Positions 7,000 through 15,489 of a DNA stretch of 64,000 bases are shown here, piece by piece; the stretch's first letter is position 1, and each line of letters begins with the position of its first letter. The stretch covers positions 62,001-126,000 of the forward strand of contig CAWHBT010000004.1 of NCBI GenBank assembly GCA_963827595.1. Reading direction: 5' to 3'. The position numbers were made by a program, and so were the translations under genes. The notes below the pieces were generated by a model. That model was not told the origin of the DNA and made no database searches. It was given only the letters and a program-made list of their open reading frames with translations. This DNA is from DATEDA01 sp963827595. Lineage in GTDB: Bacteria > Pseudomonadota > Gammaproteobacteria > Burkholderiales > SG8-39.

Positions 7000-9144
7000 G
7001 TGTCCCAGCAGCTCTTCAGCCCGAACTGGTACCGGGTCGCACGGCTCACGCCGAGGCTGCGGCCGCACGCTCAGATCCACCGCCATCAGTACCGGGGCGA
7101 GACCTGGTACGTGCTCCAGGATCTCGCCTCGGAGCGATTCCACCGCTTCTCGCCCGCCGCCTACTTCGTGATCGGCCTGATGGACGGCAAGAACACCGTC
7201 CAGCAGATCTGGGATCAGGCGCTCGCCCAGTTGGGTGATGACGCGGTGACCCAGGACGAGGTCATCCAGCTCCTTGGCCAGCTGCACGGCGCCGACGTCC
7301 TGCAATGCGACGTGCCGCCCGATACCGCCGAGCTGTTCCGGCGCCGGGAGCGCCAGGAGCGGCAGGCGTTGATGAAGCGCGTGCTGAGCGTGTTCGCGTG
7401 GCAGATCCCGCTGCTCGACCCGGATCGCCTGCTCGACCGGCTGCTGCCGGCGGCGCGTCCCTTCTTCGGCTGGTTCGGCTTCGTGCTGTGGTGCACGGTC
7501 GTCGGCGCGGGCGCGTTCGCTGCCGCCGCCCACTGGCGCGCGCTCACCGAGGACGTGCTCGACCGGGTGCTGTTGCCCGAGAACCTGCTGATGATCTGGC
7601 TCGTCTTCCCGCTGCTCAAGCTCCTGCACGAGCTCGGCCACGCGCTGGCGGTGAAAACGCGCGGCGGCGAGGTGCACGAGATGGGAGTGATGATCCTCGT
7701 GCTCACGCCGGTGCCCTACGTCGACGCGTCGTCGGCGTGGGCGTTCCGGAGCAAGTGGCAGCGATTCGTGGTCGGCGGGGCGGGGATGATGGTCGAGCTC
7801 TTCATCGCCTCGATCGCGCTGTTCCTGTGGCTGTCGGTCGAACCGGGACTGTTCCGGGCGCTGCTCTACAACGTCATGCTGATCGCCGGGGTCTCGACGG
7901 TGCTGTTCAACGCCAACCCGCTCCTGCGGTTCGACGGCTACTACATGCTGATGGACTGGCTGGAGATCCCGAATCTCCGCACCCGCGGCAACCAGTATCT
8001 GATCTACCTCTGCGAGAAGTACCTGTTCAAGCGGGCCGAGGCGGAGCCGCCGCTCGCGACCGCCGGCGAGCGCGCCTGGTTCGTCGCCTACACCATCGGC
8101 TCGTTCCTCTACCGGATCGTCGTCATCGTCGCGATCCTGGTGTTCCTGGGCGAACAGTCGCTGCTGCTGGGGATCGTGTTCGCCGGCTTCACCGCGTTCT
8201 CGTGGCTGGTGATGCCGGCGGCCAAGATCGTCAACTACATCCTCAACGACCCCAGGCTGCGCCGGGTGCGGGGCCGGGCGATGGCGGCGAGCACACTGGT
8301 CGCGGTGGCGGTCGTCGGCCTCCTGTTCGCGGTGCCGCTGCCGTTGCGGACCACCGCGGAAGGCGTGGTCTGGCTGCCCGACGAGAGCTTCGCACGCGCC
8401 GGCTCGGAGGGGTTCGTCGACCGCGTCGTCGCCAAGCCCGGCGACTGGGTGAAGCCCGGCGACTCCCTGATCGAAACCCGCGACGTCGAGCTCGCCACCG
8501 AGCTCAAGGTCCTCGAGGCGCGGGTGCTGGAACTGGACGCCCGCCATCGTGCGCACAGCGTCGGCGACCGGGTGAAGGCCGAAATGGTCGAGGAAGAGCG
8601 GCGGTTCGCGCTGCAGAACCTCGAGCGGGCGCGCGAACGCGCGGGCGAGCTCACGATCAAGGCCAGGATGGAAGGCGAGTTCGTCATGCCCCGCGCGCCG
8701 GACATGCCGGGACGCTTCGTCAAGAAGGGCGAGCTGCTCGCGCACGTCGTCAACGTCGACGCGATCATCGTGCGCGCGATCGTGTCGCAGCAGGACATCG
8801 ATCTCGTCCGCAACTCGACCCGGCGCGTGGACGTGCGGCTGGTGGAGCACATCGACGCTCCGGTCAGGGGTTCGCTCAAGCGGCTCGTGCCCTCGGCAAC
8901 CGACCAGCTTCCGAGCGCGGCCCTCGGTACGCAGGGCGGCGGGCACGCCGCCGTGGACCCGAGCGACCGCGACGGCCGCAAGACGCTGCAGAAGTACTTC
9001 CAGGTGGACGTCGAGCTGCCGCTCGACCGCAAGCTGCACGTGGGCGGCCGCGCGTACGTGCGCTTCGACCACGGCTGGGAGCCGCTCGGCTTCCAGTGGT
9101 ACCGGCGGGCGCGCCAGCTCTTCCTGTCCCGGTTCAATGTCTGA
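7000..9144 (+). CDS. PqqD-like / M50 site-2 protease / HlyD-like fusion membrane protein
   Basis: 714 aa, GTG start at 7000, with no Shine-Dalgarno but only four bases after the preceding stop. Residues about 15-105 look like a PqqD-type domain, a fold used elsewhere to bind peptide leaders. Membrane segments surround HELGHA (His210, Glu211, His214), the zinc site of M50 intramembrane proteases. The second M50 motif is NPLLRFDGYY, with Asp312. After another helix pair near residues 365-400 and a helix around 427-446, a periplasmic lipoyl/HlyD-like part follows (KPGDWVKPGDSLI near 482), then a coiled coil and a beta-barrel-like end. All metal ligands are present, so it may cleave or hold a substrate at the membrane. 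Its substrate is unknown. Confidence 0.75.
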   Translation: MSQQLFSPNWYRVARLTPRLRPHAQIHRHQYRGETWYVLQDLASERFHRFSPAAYFVIGLMDGKNTVQQIWDQALAQLGDDAVTQDEVIQLLGQLHGADVLQCDVPPDTAELFRRRERQERQALMKRVLSVFAWQIPLLDPDRLLDRLLPAARPFFGWFGFVLWCTVVGAGAFAAAAHWRALTEDVLDRVLLPENLLMIWLVFPLLKLLHELGHALAVKTRGGEVHEMGVMILVLTPVPYVDASSAWAFRSKWQRFVVGGAGMMVELFIASIALFLWLSVEPGLFRALLYNVMLIAGVSTVLFNANPLLRFDGYYMLMDWLEIPNLRTRGNQYLIYLCEKYLFKRAEAEPPLATAGERAWFVAYTIGSFLYRIVVIVAILVFLGEQSLLLGIVFAGFTAFSWLVMPAAKIVNYILNDPRLRRVRGRAMAASTLVAVAVVGLLFAVPLPLRTTAEGVVWLPDESFARAGSEGFVDRVVAKPGDWVKPGDSLIETRDVELATELKVLEARVLELDARHRAHSVGDRVKAEMVEEERRFALQNLERARERAGELTIKARMEGEFVMPRAPDMPGRFVKKGELLAHVVNVDAIIVRAIVSQQDIDLVRNSTRRVDVRLVEHIDAPVRGSLKRLVPSATDQLPSAALGTQGGGHAAVDPSDRDGRKTLQKYFQVDVELPLDRKLHVGGRAYVRFDHGWEPLGFQWYRRARQLFLSRFNV

Positions 9145-11122
9145 GCTCGCCCTTCCGGCGCTGGCGCCGACGGCAGCCTATCCGGAGCAGGCCCTCGAGC
9201 GTCCGGGCCTGCTCGACCGGATCGCCGACCGGATCGCCGGGCCGGTGGCGCGTCGCCTCCACGCCCGGCGCGTCCTCGCCACCGGAATCGTCGCGGCCGT
9301 CCATCGCTACGCGAAGGAGGCCGAAAAGCTCAACGACGCCGGCATCAAGCGCGCCGCGGCGGAGCTGCGCCTCGCGCTCCGTCGCGATGGCTTCGCCGAG
9401 CCGGTCGTGGCGCAGAGCTTCGCGCTCGTGCGCGAGGTGGCGGGGCGGACGCTCGGGATGCGGCACTTCGATTCGCAGCTCCACGGCGGCTGGATCCTGC
9501 TGAACGGCATGGTCGCGGAGATGGAGACGGGGGAGGGCAAGACCCTGACCGCGACGCTCCCGGCGTGCACCGCCGCGCTCGCCGGCCTGCCGGTCCACGT
9601 GATCACCGTCAACGACTACCTCACCGCCCGCGACGCCGAGCTGATGGGGCCGGTCTACCGGATGCTGGGGCTGTCGGTCGGGGTGGTGGTGAACGGGAAG
9701 GAACCCGCCGCGCGGCGCGCGGCGTACGCCTGCGACATCACCTACTGCACCAACAAGGAACTCACGTTCGACTATCTTCGCGACCGGACTGCGGTCGGCG
9801 CGCAGGTGAACCGCATCCAGCTCTCGATCGAGCGGCTCGCCGGTGGCGAGAATCGCGCGAGCCGGCTGGTCCTGAGAGGGCTGTTCTTCGCCATCGTCGA
9901 CGAGGCGGACAGCGTGCTCTGCGACGAAGCGCGCACGCCGCTGATTCTCTCCGCCCGGTCGGAGCAGGCGCCGGAGCGGTCGATGTACGAGACGGCGCTG
10001 ACCGTGGCCGCCCGGCTCAAGCCGACCGAGGACTTCGTGGTCGAGGGGGGCGAGCGGCAGGTCCGGCTCACCGCGGAGGCGAAGCAGAAGCTGGCGGGGT
10101 GGGCCGAGGCCCTGCCGGCCGCGTTCCGCGGGACGCGCCGGCGGGAGGAACTGGTCAAGCAGGCGCTCGTCGCGATGCACGTCTTCAAGTGCGACACGCA
10201 CTATCTGGTCCGCGACGACAAGGTCCAGATCATCGACGAGTACACCGGGCGGATCCTGCCCGACCGTTCGTGGGAGCAGGGCCTGCACCAGATGGTCGAG
10301 GCCAAGGAAGGCTGCCCGCTGACCGGCCAGCAGACCTCGATCGCGCGGATGACCTATCAGCGGTTCTTCCGCCGCTATCTCCGGCTCGCCGGCATGACCG
10401 GCACCGCCCAGGAGATCGCCCCGGAGCTCTGGTCCACCTACCGCTTGCCGGTCGTGAAGGTCCCGACGAACCGTCCGATCCAGCGGCGCGACCTCGGAGA
10501 ACGCGTGTATCTGACGCCCGATGCGAAGTGGCGCGCCACCGTGGAGCGGGTGCGGGAGCTGATCGCGGCGCGACGGCCCGTGCTGGTGGGAACCCGGTCG
10601 GTCGGCGCGTCGGAGGAACTCAGCCGGCTCCTCACCGAGGCCGGGGTCGAGCATCAGCTTCTCAACGCCCGCCAGGACAAGCAGGAGGCGGACATCGTTG
10701 CTCAGGCGGGACAGCAGGGACGGGTCACGGTCGCGACGAACATGGCGGGTCGCGGGACCGACATCCGTCTCGGGAAGGGCGTCGAGCCGCTGGGCGGGCT
10801 CCACGTCATCGCCACGGAGTTGCACGAGTCGCGCCGGATCGACCGGCAGCTCTTCGGCCGCTGCGGCCGGCAGGGGGATGCCGGGAGCTTCGAGGCGATC
10901 ATCTCGGTCGAGGACGAACTGAGCCGCGTCTACCTCGGCGGCCTGCTGCGGGGGCTCGCGCGGCGGTTGGCGCTAGGCGGCGCCCCGCAGGCGCATCTGC
11001 GCCGGCTCATCCGGATCGCTCAGGCGCGCGCCGAGCGCAGCCACGCCGCGATCCGCCGCGATCTGCTCAAGCTGGACGAGCAGCTCGGCGACCTGCTGGC
11101 GTTCTCGGGAAGAGGGGAGTAG
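9137..11122 (+). CDS. Shortened SecA-like translocase ATPase
   Basis: 661 aa against about 900 for housekeeping SecA. The ATG overlaps the end of the M50 gene by 8 bases. The DEAD-motor is intact: METGEGKT (residues 129-136, Walker A), DEADSVLCDEARTPLI (Asp255-Glu256, Walker B), NMAGRGTDIRLG, and GRCGRQGDAG in place of the usual GRSGRQGDPG. The region after the motor is only about 70 residues. The helical wing and scaffold are mostly missing, as is the C-terminal zinc finger that binds SecB. It is therefore an accessory, SecA2-like motor rather than the cell's main SecA. Its place behind two HlyD-type proteins suggests a role in export of a specific substrate. Confidence 0.8.
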   Translation: MSELALPALAPTAAYPEQALERPGLLDRIADRIAGPVARRLHARRVLATGIVAAVHRYAKEAEKLNDAGIKRAAAELRLALRRDGFAEPVVAQSFALVREVAGRTLGMRHFDSQLHGGWILLNGMVAEMETGEGKTLTATLPACTAALAGLPVHVITVNDYLTARDAELMGPVYRMLGLSVGVVVNGKEPAARRAAYACDITYCTNKELTFDYLRDRTAVGAQVNRIQLSIERLAGGENRASRLVLRGLFFAIVDEADSVLCDEARTPLILSARSEQAPERSMYETALTVAARLKPTEDFVVEGGERQVRLTAEAKQKLAGWAEALPAAFRGTRRREELVKQALVAMHVFKCDTHYLVRDDKVQIIDEYTGRILPDRSWEQGLHQMVEAKEGCPLTGQQTSIARMTYQRFFRRYLRLAGMTGTAQEIAPELWSTYRLPVVKVPTNRPIQRRDLGERVYLTPDAKWRATVERVRELIAARRPVLVGTRSVGASEELSRLLTEAGVEHQLLNARQDKQEADIVAQAGQQGRVTVATNMAGRGTDIRLGKGVEPLGGLHVIATELHESRRIDRQLFGRCGRQGDAGSFEAIISVEDELSRVYLGGLLRGLARRLALGGAPQAHLRRLIRIAQARAERSHAAIRRDLLKLDEQLGDLLAFSGRGE

Positions 11123-11173
11123 CGAGCGCTACTTCAGGAACCGCATCCGGCACTTGGCGCCGGCGGGGACGAG

Positions 11174-11935
11174 CTACTTGTCGTTCGGGAGCTCGAGGCG
11201 CACGCCGAACGTGCCGCTCGCGGCATTGATCACGCGGTCCACGACCTTCACGCGCGCCGCGAACTTCTGCGCCGGCGTCTCGGGCGACACCTCGGCGCGG
11301 TCGCCCTGCTGGATCGAGCCGTAGAGGCTCGCCGGCAATATGACCTCGACGTTCAGCGGATCGATCTCCGCCACCCGGAGAATCGGGTCCTTCACGTTGG
11401 TCGCCGCCATCTCGCCGGTCTTCTGATACCGGTCGACGACCACGCCGTTGACGGGGCTCCGGAGCGTGCGCAGATTGACCACCTCGGTCGCGCGCTGGAC
11501 CTCGAGCTCGGCGAGCCGCTGGTTCTCGCGCGCCACCTTGAGGTCGGACTCGGCGAGCGAGCGCTCGGTCCGCGCTTCCTCCAGGGCGTTCGATGAAATG
11601 AACGCCTGACGGGCGAGCTCCTCGGCGCGCTTCTCTTTCTTCGAGGCGAGGTCGAGCTTGGCTTCGGCCAGGTTGACCGCGCCGATCGCCCCGGCGCGCT
11701 GCCGCGCCACGGCGAGTGCGGCCCGCTCCGGGCCTGACTCGAGCGTGACCAGGACCTGGCCCTTTTTCACCGATTCGCCGCGTTCCACGGCCACTTTCTC
11801 GATGAGTCCCTCGACCGGGCTGCGGATATCGACCATCTGACGCGCTTCGATGATGCAGTCGTAGTCCTGGGCCGCGACCGGCAGGGCGGCGAGGAAGGCA
11901 ACGGCAAGGCCAGCGCGCAGGAGGGAGTGTTTCAT
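11174..11935 (-). CDS. Small HlyD/RND-type periplasmic adaptor, truncated by an amber codon
   Basis: 253 aa with a signal peptide (AVAFLAALPVAAQ). The lipoyl half is SPVEGLIEKVAVERGESVKKG, followed by a coiled coil (about residues 75-150), the second lipoyl half starting LRSPVNGVVVDRY, then a beta-barrel domain. The reading frame stops at TAG (11174-11176), but the same frame continues for 14 codons as LVPAGAKCRMRFLK before a second TAG at 11129-11131. That continuation matches the usual ending of such adaptors (LPAG..CR.RF), so the gene was probably 15 codons longer. It converges on the SecA-like gene and probably belongs to the same export-like locus. Confidence 0.75.
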   Translation of the reverse strand: MKHSLLRAGLAVAFLAALPVAAQDYDCIIEARQMVDIRSPVEGLIEKVAVERGESVKKGQVLVTLESGPERAALAVARQRAGAIGAVNLAEAKLDLASKKEKRAEELARQAFISSNALEEARTERSLAESDLKVARENQRLAELEVQRATEVVNLRTLRSPVNGVVVDRYQKTGEMAATNVKDPILRVAEIDPLNVEVILPASLYGSIQQGDRAEVSPETPAQKFAARVKVVDRVINAASGTFGVRLELPNDK

Positions 11936-12158
11936 CGAGGTTCGGACCGCTAGGGAAGGCGATTCTCACCGTCGCTCTCAGAGGGTGTAAAGGAGGAAAC
12001 CGACGGTTTCCCAACGGATGTCCAGGTTTGGGGCACCGCGTGGGCGGACTGAGGGCTTTTCACCGGGTCGCCCGGCCGGTTTTGGGCCGGGAGCCGAGGG
12101 GTCCAAACGGGCGGCATCCCCGTACAATCGGAAAGTCTGTTCGCTTGAGGCCGCCTGG
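11936..12158. promoter_or_regulatory. Divergent intergenic region, adaptor gene / DUF1178 gene
   Basis: This 223-base region must hold the start signals of two divergent genes. TACAAT at 12123-12128 could be a -10 box for the DUF1178 gene, with a leader of about 25 bases; no good -35 is visible. A strong hairpin (CCCGGCC 12071-12077 with GGCCGGG 12085-12091) is present without a T run, so it is not a typical terminator. Confidence 0.3.
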
Positions 12159-12608
12159 ATGATCGTATTCGAGCTTATTTGCTCCGGACAACACCGGTTC
12201 GAGGGGTGGTTCGCGTCCGGAGAGGACTTCGAGCAACACCGTCTCGGGGGCCTGTTGTCTTGCCCGGTGTGCTCGACGGGCGAGGTGGCAAAGCTTCCCA
12301 GCGCGAAGCTCGGCCGATCAGGCGAGGACGCTCCGCGCGACCCGAAGGCCAGCGCGCCGCAAACGCGACCCGCGGCCCCGACCGCGGCGCAGGCCGCGGC
12401 GGCAGTAGCGGCGTTCGTGGACCACGTCTTACAGAACACTGAGGACGTGGGACGGGCGTTTCCCGCGGAAGCTCGAAGAATCCACTACGAAGAGGCGCCG
12501 CGCCGCGGGATTCGCGGGACCGCGACCCGCGAGGAGACGGAAGCGCTGGCGGAGGAAGGAATCGGAGTCCTGTCGCTGCCGATCCCGCGGCGGGAGGACT
12601 ATCACTGA
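12159..12608 (+). CDS. DUF1178 family protein
   Basis: 149 aa. I place the start at the ATG at 12159 because family members begin with MIVFEL and the upstream in-frame part is low-complexity. The N-terminal region carries the family pattern C..GH.FEGWF.S followed by GLLSCPVC. The cysteines suggest a small zinc-ribbon-like site. The middle is Ala-rich (about residues 65-85), and the C-terminal part contains RRIHYEEAPRRGIRGTA, the conserved core of the family. The function is unknown. The gene is common in alpha- and betaproteobacteria, usually as a single gene. Confidence 0.85.
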   Translation: MIVFELICSGQHRFEGWFASGEDFEQHRLGGLLSCPVCSTGEVAKLPSAKLGRSGEDAPRDPKASAPQTRPAAPTAAQAAAAVAAFVDHVLQNTEDVGRAFPAEARRIHYEEAPRRGIRGTATREETEALAEEGIGVLSLPIPRREDYH

Positions 12609-12683
12609 CCGGTAGCGCAATGCGCGAGAATGTGTATTATGTAAAATTATTGCTCCTCAGACCGATCCTCGAGCGTCCTTCGA

Positions 12684-13329
12684 TCACTCCTTAGCTCCCC
12701 CCCGCCTCAAGAGCTCCGCAGCCTCCGCGTTTCCCGCCTTCAGGGCCCACCGCAGCGCCGTACCCCCCGCGTCCGTCGTGACGTTGGGATCGGCAGCCCC
12801 CCGCAGCAACAGCCTCACCACCTCCGAATGCCCGTTGCGAGCGGCGACCATCAGCGGCGTCGCTCCGTTGGGTGCCTGAGCATTGACGTCCGCTTTGCTT
12901 TCGATCAGATACCTGCAGACGGCAGCGTGCCCCTGGAATGCACAGTAGTGCAACGCCGTCCAGCCGTCCTTGTCCAGGGTGGCGCCCCGTGCGTGGAGCA
13001 GCTTGACGCGTCTCGACGTGCCCCCGGAACGCCGCGAACATGATCGCGGTCTCGTTGCTCGGCGTGCGCTGGTTCACCCTCGCCTTCCGGTCGGCGAGGA
13101 AGCGGACCATTTCGATGTCGCCCTCGCGGGCGGCGATCATCAGGAGGGAGTACCCCTCCTTGCTGGTCGAGCTCGGGTCCATTCCCCGGTCAAGGAGGCT
13201 GCGCACCCCGTCCAGGTTGCTCGTTCCGGCGGCTCTGAACAGGTCATCCAGCGTCGCCCCCTGCGCGGCCGCGAGTGAGGACCAGATAGACAATAGATAA
13301 CAACTTGTGATCAGTGAGTTACGAACCAC
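12684..13329 (-). pseudogene. Ankyrin-repeat protein with signal peptide, broken by a +1 frameshift
   Basis: The first part (start at 13329) has a signal peptide ending LAAAQG and ankyrin repeats up to AAFRGHVET. At about 13008 the frame changes by one base. The following codons in the other frame continue the repeat (VKLLHARGATLDKDGWTALHY) and run through two more repeats to a stop at 12684. Repairing one inserted base gives about 214 aa with about five ankyrin repeats, probably periplasmic. It begins three bases after the tatD stop, so it is the last gene of that operon. Because essential genes in this window show the same kind of lesion, the frameshift may be a sequence error rather than true decay. 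Confidence 0.75.
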
Positions 13330-13332
13330 ATT

Positions 13333-14115
13333 TCACCTTGTTTCGAGATCTTTCGCGGATCGAAACACGCGGAAGAAGTTGGCCGTCGTCGCCGCCGCGA
13401 CCTCCTCAAAGGGCATCGCCCGCAAGCGGGCAACCTCCTCCGCCACGTGGCGAACATACGCCGGCCGGTTCACCTTCCCCCGATAGGGCACCGGCGCTAG
13501 ATACGGCGAGTCGGTCTCGACCAGGATGTGCTCCATCAGCAAGGCCTTCGCCACCTCGCGGACCGAGCCCGCGTTCCGGAAGGTCACGATGCCCGAGAAC
13601 GAGATCAGGAAGCCCATTTCGACCGCCGCCAGCGCCACGTCGAGGGTCTCCGTAAAGCAGTGCATGACCCCTCCGACTTCACCCGCGCCCTCCTCCCGCA
13701 TAATCCGCAACGTGTCGTCGGCCGCGGACCGCGTATGGATCACGAGCGGCTTGCGACACGCCCGTGCGGCCCGGATGTGCACGCGAAACCGCTCCTGCTG
13801 CCAGCCAAGATCGCCCTGGAGCCGGTAGTAGTCGAGACCGGTCTCGCCGACGGCCACGATCCTGGGGTGGTCGGCGAGCGCCACCAGCTCGTCGACGGCG
13901 ACCTCCCCGGCGTCCGGGTAGTCCGGATGGACTCCGACCGTGGCGAACAGCTGCGGGTGCGCCTCGGCTAGCGCCCGGACCCGCGGGAAGTCCTGCAGGG
14001 TGACGCTGATGCACAGCGCGTGCGCGACGCCGGCCGCGGACATCTCCGCCAGGAGCTCGGGGATGCGATCGCGGAACTCATCGAAGTCGAGGTGGCAATG
14101 GGAGTCGACCAGCAT
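13333..14115 (-). CDS. tatD: TatD-family metal-dependent DNase
   Basis: 260 aa. The start at 14115 gives MLVDSHCHLDF, the normal N-terminus, and its ATG overlaps the pilZ stop by one base. A much longer ORF upstream is a shadow inside pilZ. Metal ligands of the TatD amidohydrolase-like fold are visible: HCH near residues 6-8, Glu in GETGLDYYR, His in VIHTRSA, His in MHCFTE and Asp in ETDSPYLAP. TatD enzymes act as 3'-5' exonucleases or DNA-repair nucleases. The gene order holB-pilZ-tatD is well known in proteobacteria. Confidence 0.93.
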   Translation of the reverse strand: MLVDSHCHLDFDEFRDRIPELLAEMSAAGVAHALCISVTLQDFPRVRALAEAHPQLFATVGVHPDYPDAGEVAVDELVALADHPRIVAVGETGLDYYRLQGDLGWQQERFRVHIRAARACRKPLVIHTRSAADDTLRIMREEGAGEVGGVMHCFTETLDVALAAVEMGFLISFSGIVTFRNAGSVREVAKALLMEHILVETDSPYLAPVPYRGKVNRPAYVRHVAEEVARLRAMPFEEVAAATTANFFRVFRSAKDLETR

Positions 14116-14480
14116 CAGTAGGTATGGGTGGATCGCGTCGACTGCAGCAGGCCGCCGAGCGCCGTCTCGATCCGACGCTTGGCCGCGTGGCCGCTCTCGT
14201 CGTCGGAGAAGTGCACGCCGATGCCCTGGGCCTTGTTGCCCTGGCAGTTCGCCGGCGTGATCCACACCACCTGCCCTGCCACCGGCAGCTTGTTCGGATC
14301 GTCCATCAGCGTGAGCAGCATGAATACCTCGTCGCCGAGCCGGTACGGCCGCGTCGTCGGGATGAAGATCCCGCCGCGCTTGAGGTGCGGGATGTACGCC
14401 GCGTACAGCGCCGACTTCTGCGAGATGGTCAGCGACAGGACGCTCGGCCGGATGCCGCCCTTGTTCGGATCCTCACGCAT
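14115..14480 (-). CDS. pilZ: PilZ-domain protein (type IV pilus biogenesis type)
   Basis: 121 aa. The pattern LKRGGIFIPTTRPYRLGDEV followed by LPVAGQVVWITP and GIGVHF matches the stand-alone PilZ proteins linked to type IV pilus assembly. These often lack the RxxxR motif for cyclic-di-GMP binding; no clear RxxxR is seen at the start here either, so binding of the nucleotide is doubtful. The start overlaps the holB end by 8 bases, and the stop overlaps tatD. Confidence 0.88.
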   Translation of the reverse strand: MREDPNKGGIRPSVLSLTISQKSALYAAYIPHLKRGGIFIPTTRPYRLGDEVFMLLTLMDDPNKLPVAGQVVWITPANCQGNKAQGIGVHFSDDESGHAAKRRIETALGGLLQSTRSTHTY

Positions 14481-15489
14481 GTGGCGCCTCCCAAAGCTGC
14501 GTATAGCGGATGAAGATCGCCTCCAGGAACAGCCGCGCGTTCAGCGGATGCTGCGCGACCGCCGCGCAGGCTCCGAGCGACCGCTCGAATCTTAACAGCC
14601 GCTCGAGGGCGACGGCTTCCGCCAACCCGCGCAGGGCGGGCAGGTGCCGCACGTGGTAGCGCGCCCTGCTCGCGACCCGGGCGAGGACGAGATCCGCGGC
14701 CCAGCGCTGCAGCCACGCGATGACCCGCACCGGCGCTGCACCCTGGCAAACGTCGGCGAGCGCGAGGGCATCGCGCTGGCCGCCCGCGAGCTCCCGGAGC
14801 AGCGCCTCGCGGGCCGCGCCGTCCTCGGCGCCCTCGAGCACCGCGAGCGGCGCGTTTCCCGCGTACGCCAACGCCGCCTCCGGATCGCTCACACCCTGGG
14901 CCACGAGCCACGGCACGGCGTCAGCCGCCGATGCGGGCGGCACGGACACTCGCTGGCACCGGCTCCTGACGGTCGCCAGCAGCCGGTCGGGCATGCTCGA
15001 TACGAGCAGGAAAACGGTGTTCGGCGGGGGCTCTTCGAGGCTCTTCAGCAGCGCGTTCGAGGCCGCGACGTTCATGGCCTCGGCCGGTCGGATCAGGACC
15101 ACGCGGAGCCCGCGCCGATGGGTGCCGATCGCGAGGAGCCCCTGCACCTCCCGGACCTGATCGATGCGGATTTGCCGGCTGGCCGCTTCGCCGTCGCGCC
15201 GCCGCGACTCGGCGTCGGCCGGACCGGCTTCCGCGAGCGCCTCCGGCTGGATGAGTCGGAAATCGGGGTGGTTCCCCTGGCTGAACCAGCGGCAGGCCTC
15301 GCACTCTCCGCACGCCAATTCGGTGCCCCTCGTCCCTTCGCAGAGCAGCCGCTGCGCGAACGCCATTGCGAGCGCGGTCTTCCCGAGACCTGCGCGGCCC
15401 TGGATCAGAAGCGCATGTGGCAGGGCTTCCCGGCGCGCCTGAAGCTCGCTCCAGGTCGGCGATAGCCATGTAAATATCATGTTATTCAT
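14473..15489 (-). CDS. holB: DNA polymerase III subunit delta'
   Basis: 338 aa clamp-loader subunit. The start at 15489 is supported by a 4-base overlap with the tmk stop; MIFTW at 15480 is an alternative. The AAA+ core has GRAGLGKTALA (Walker A-like) and the zinc-binding cysteines CGECEAC near residue 62. It also has the SNALLKSLEEPP motif and SRCQR (arginine finger region). A short charged linker near residues 88-102 is a local expansion. The protein works with the DnaX and delta subunits to load the beta clamp. Confidence 0.92.
   Translation of the reverse strand: MNNMIFTWLSPTWSELQARREALPHALLIQGRAGLGKTALAMAFAQRLLCEGTRGTELACGECEACRWFSQGNHPDFRLIQPEALAEAGPADAESRRRDGEAASRQIRIDQVREVQGLLAIGTHRRGLRVVLIRPAEAMNVAASNALLKSLEEPPPNTVFLLVSSMPDRLLATVRSRCQRVSVPPASAADAVPWLVAQGVSDPEAALAYAGNAPLAVLEGAEDGAAREALLRELAGGQRDALALADVCQGAAPVRVIAWLQRWAADLVLARVASRARYHVRHLPALRGLAEAVALERLLRFERSLGACAAVAQHPLNARLFLEAIFIRYTQLWEAPHA

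Noticed and set aside
5106..11935. Ordinary type I secretion or RND efflux operon
   Set aside because: Adaptors are present, but no ABC ATPase, RND pump or TolC-like channel is encoded in the locus; the motor is SecA-like instead.
12071..12091. Terminator at the hairpin between the adaptor and DUF1178 genes
   Set aside because: The stem has no T run on either side and lies between two divergent start regions, so termination is not expected there.
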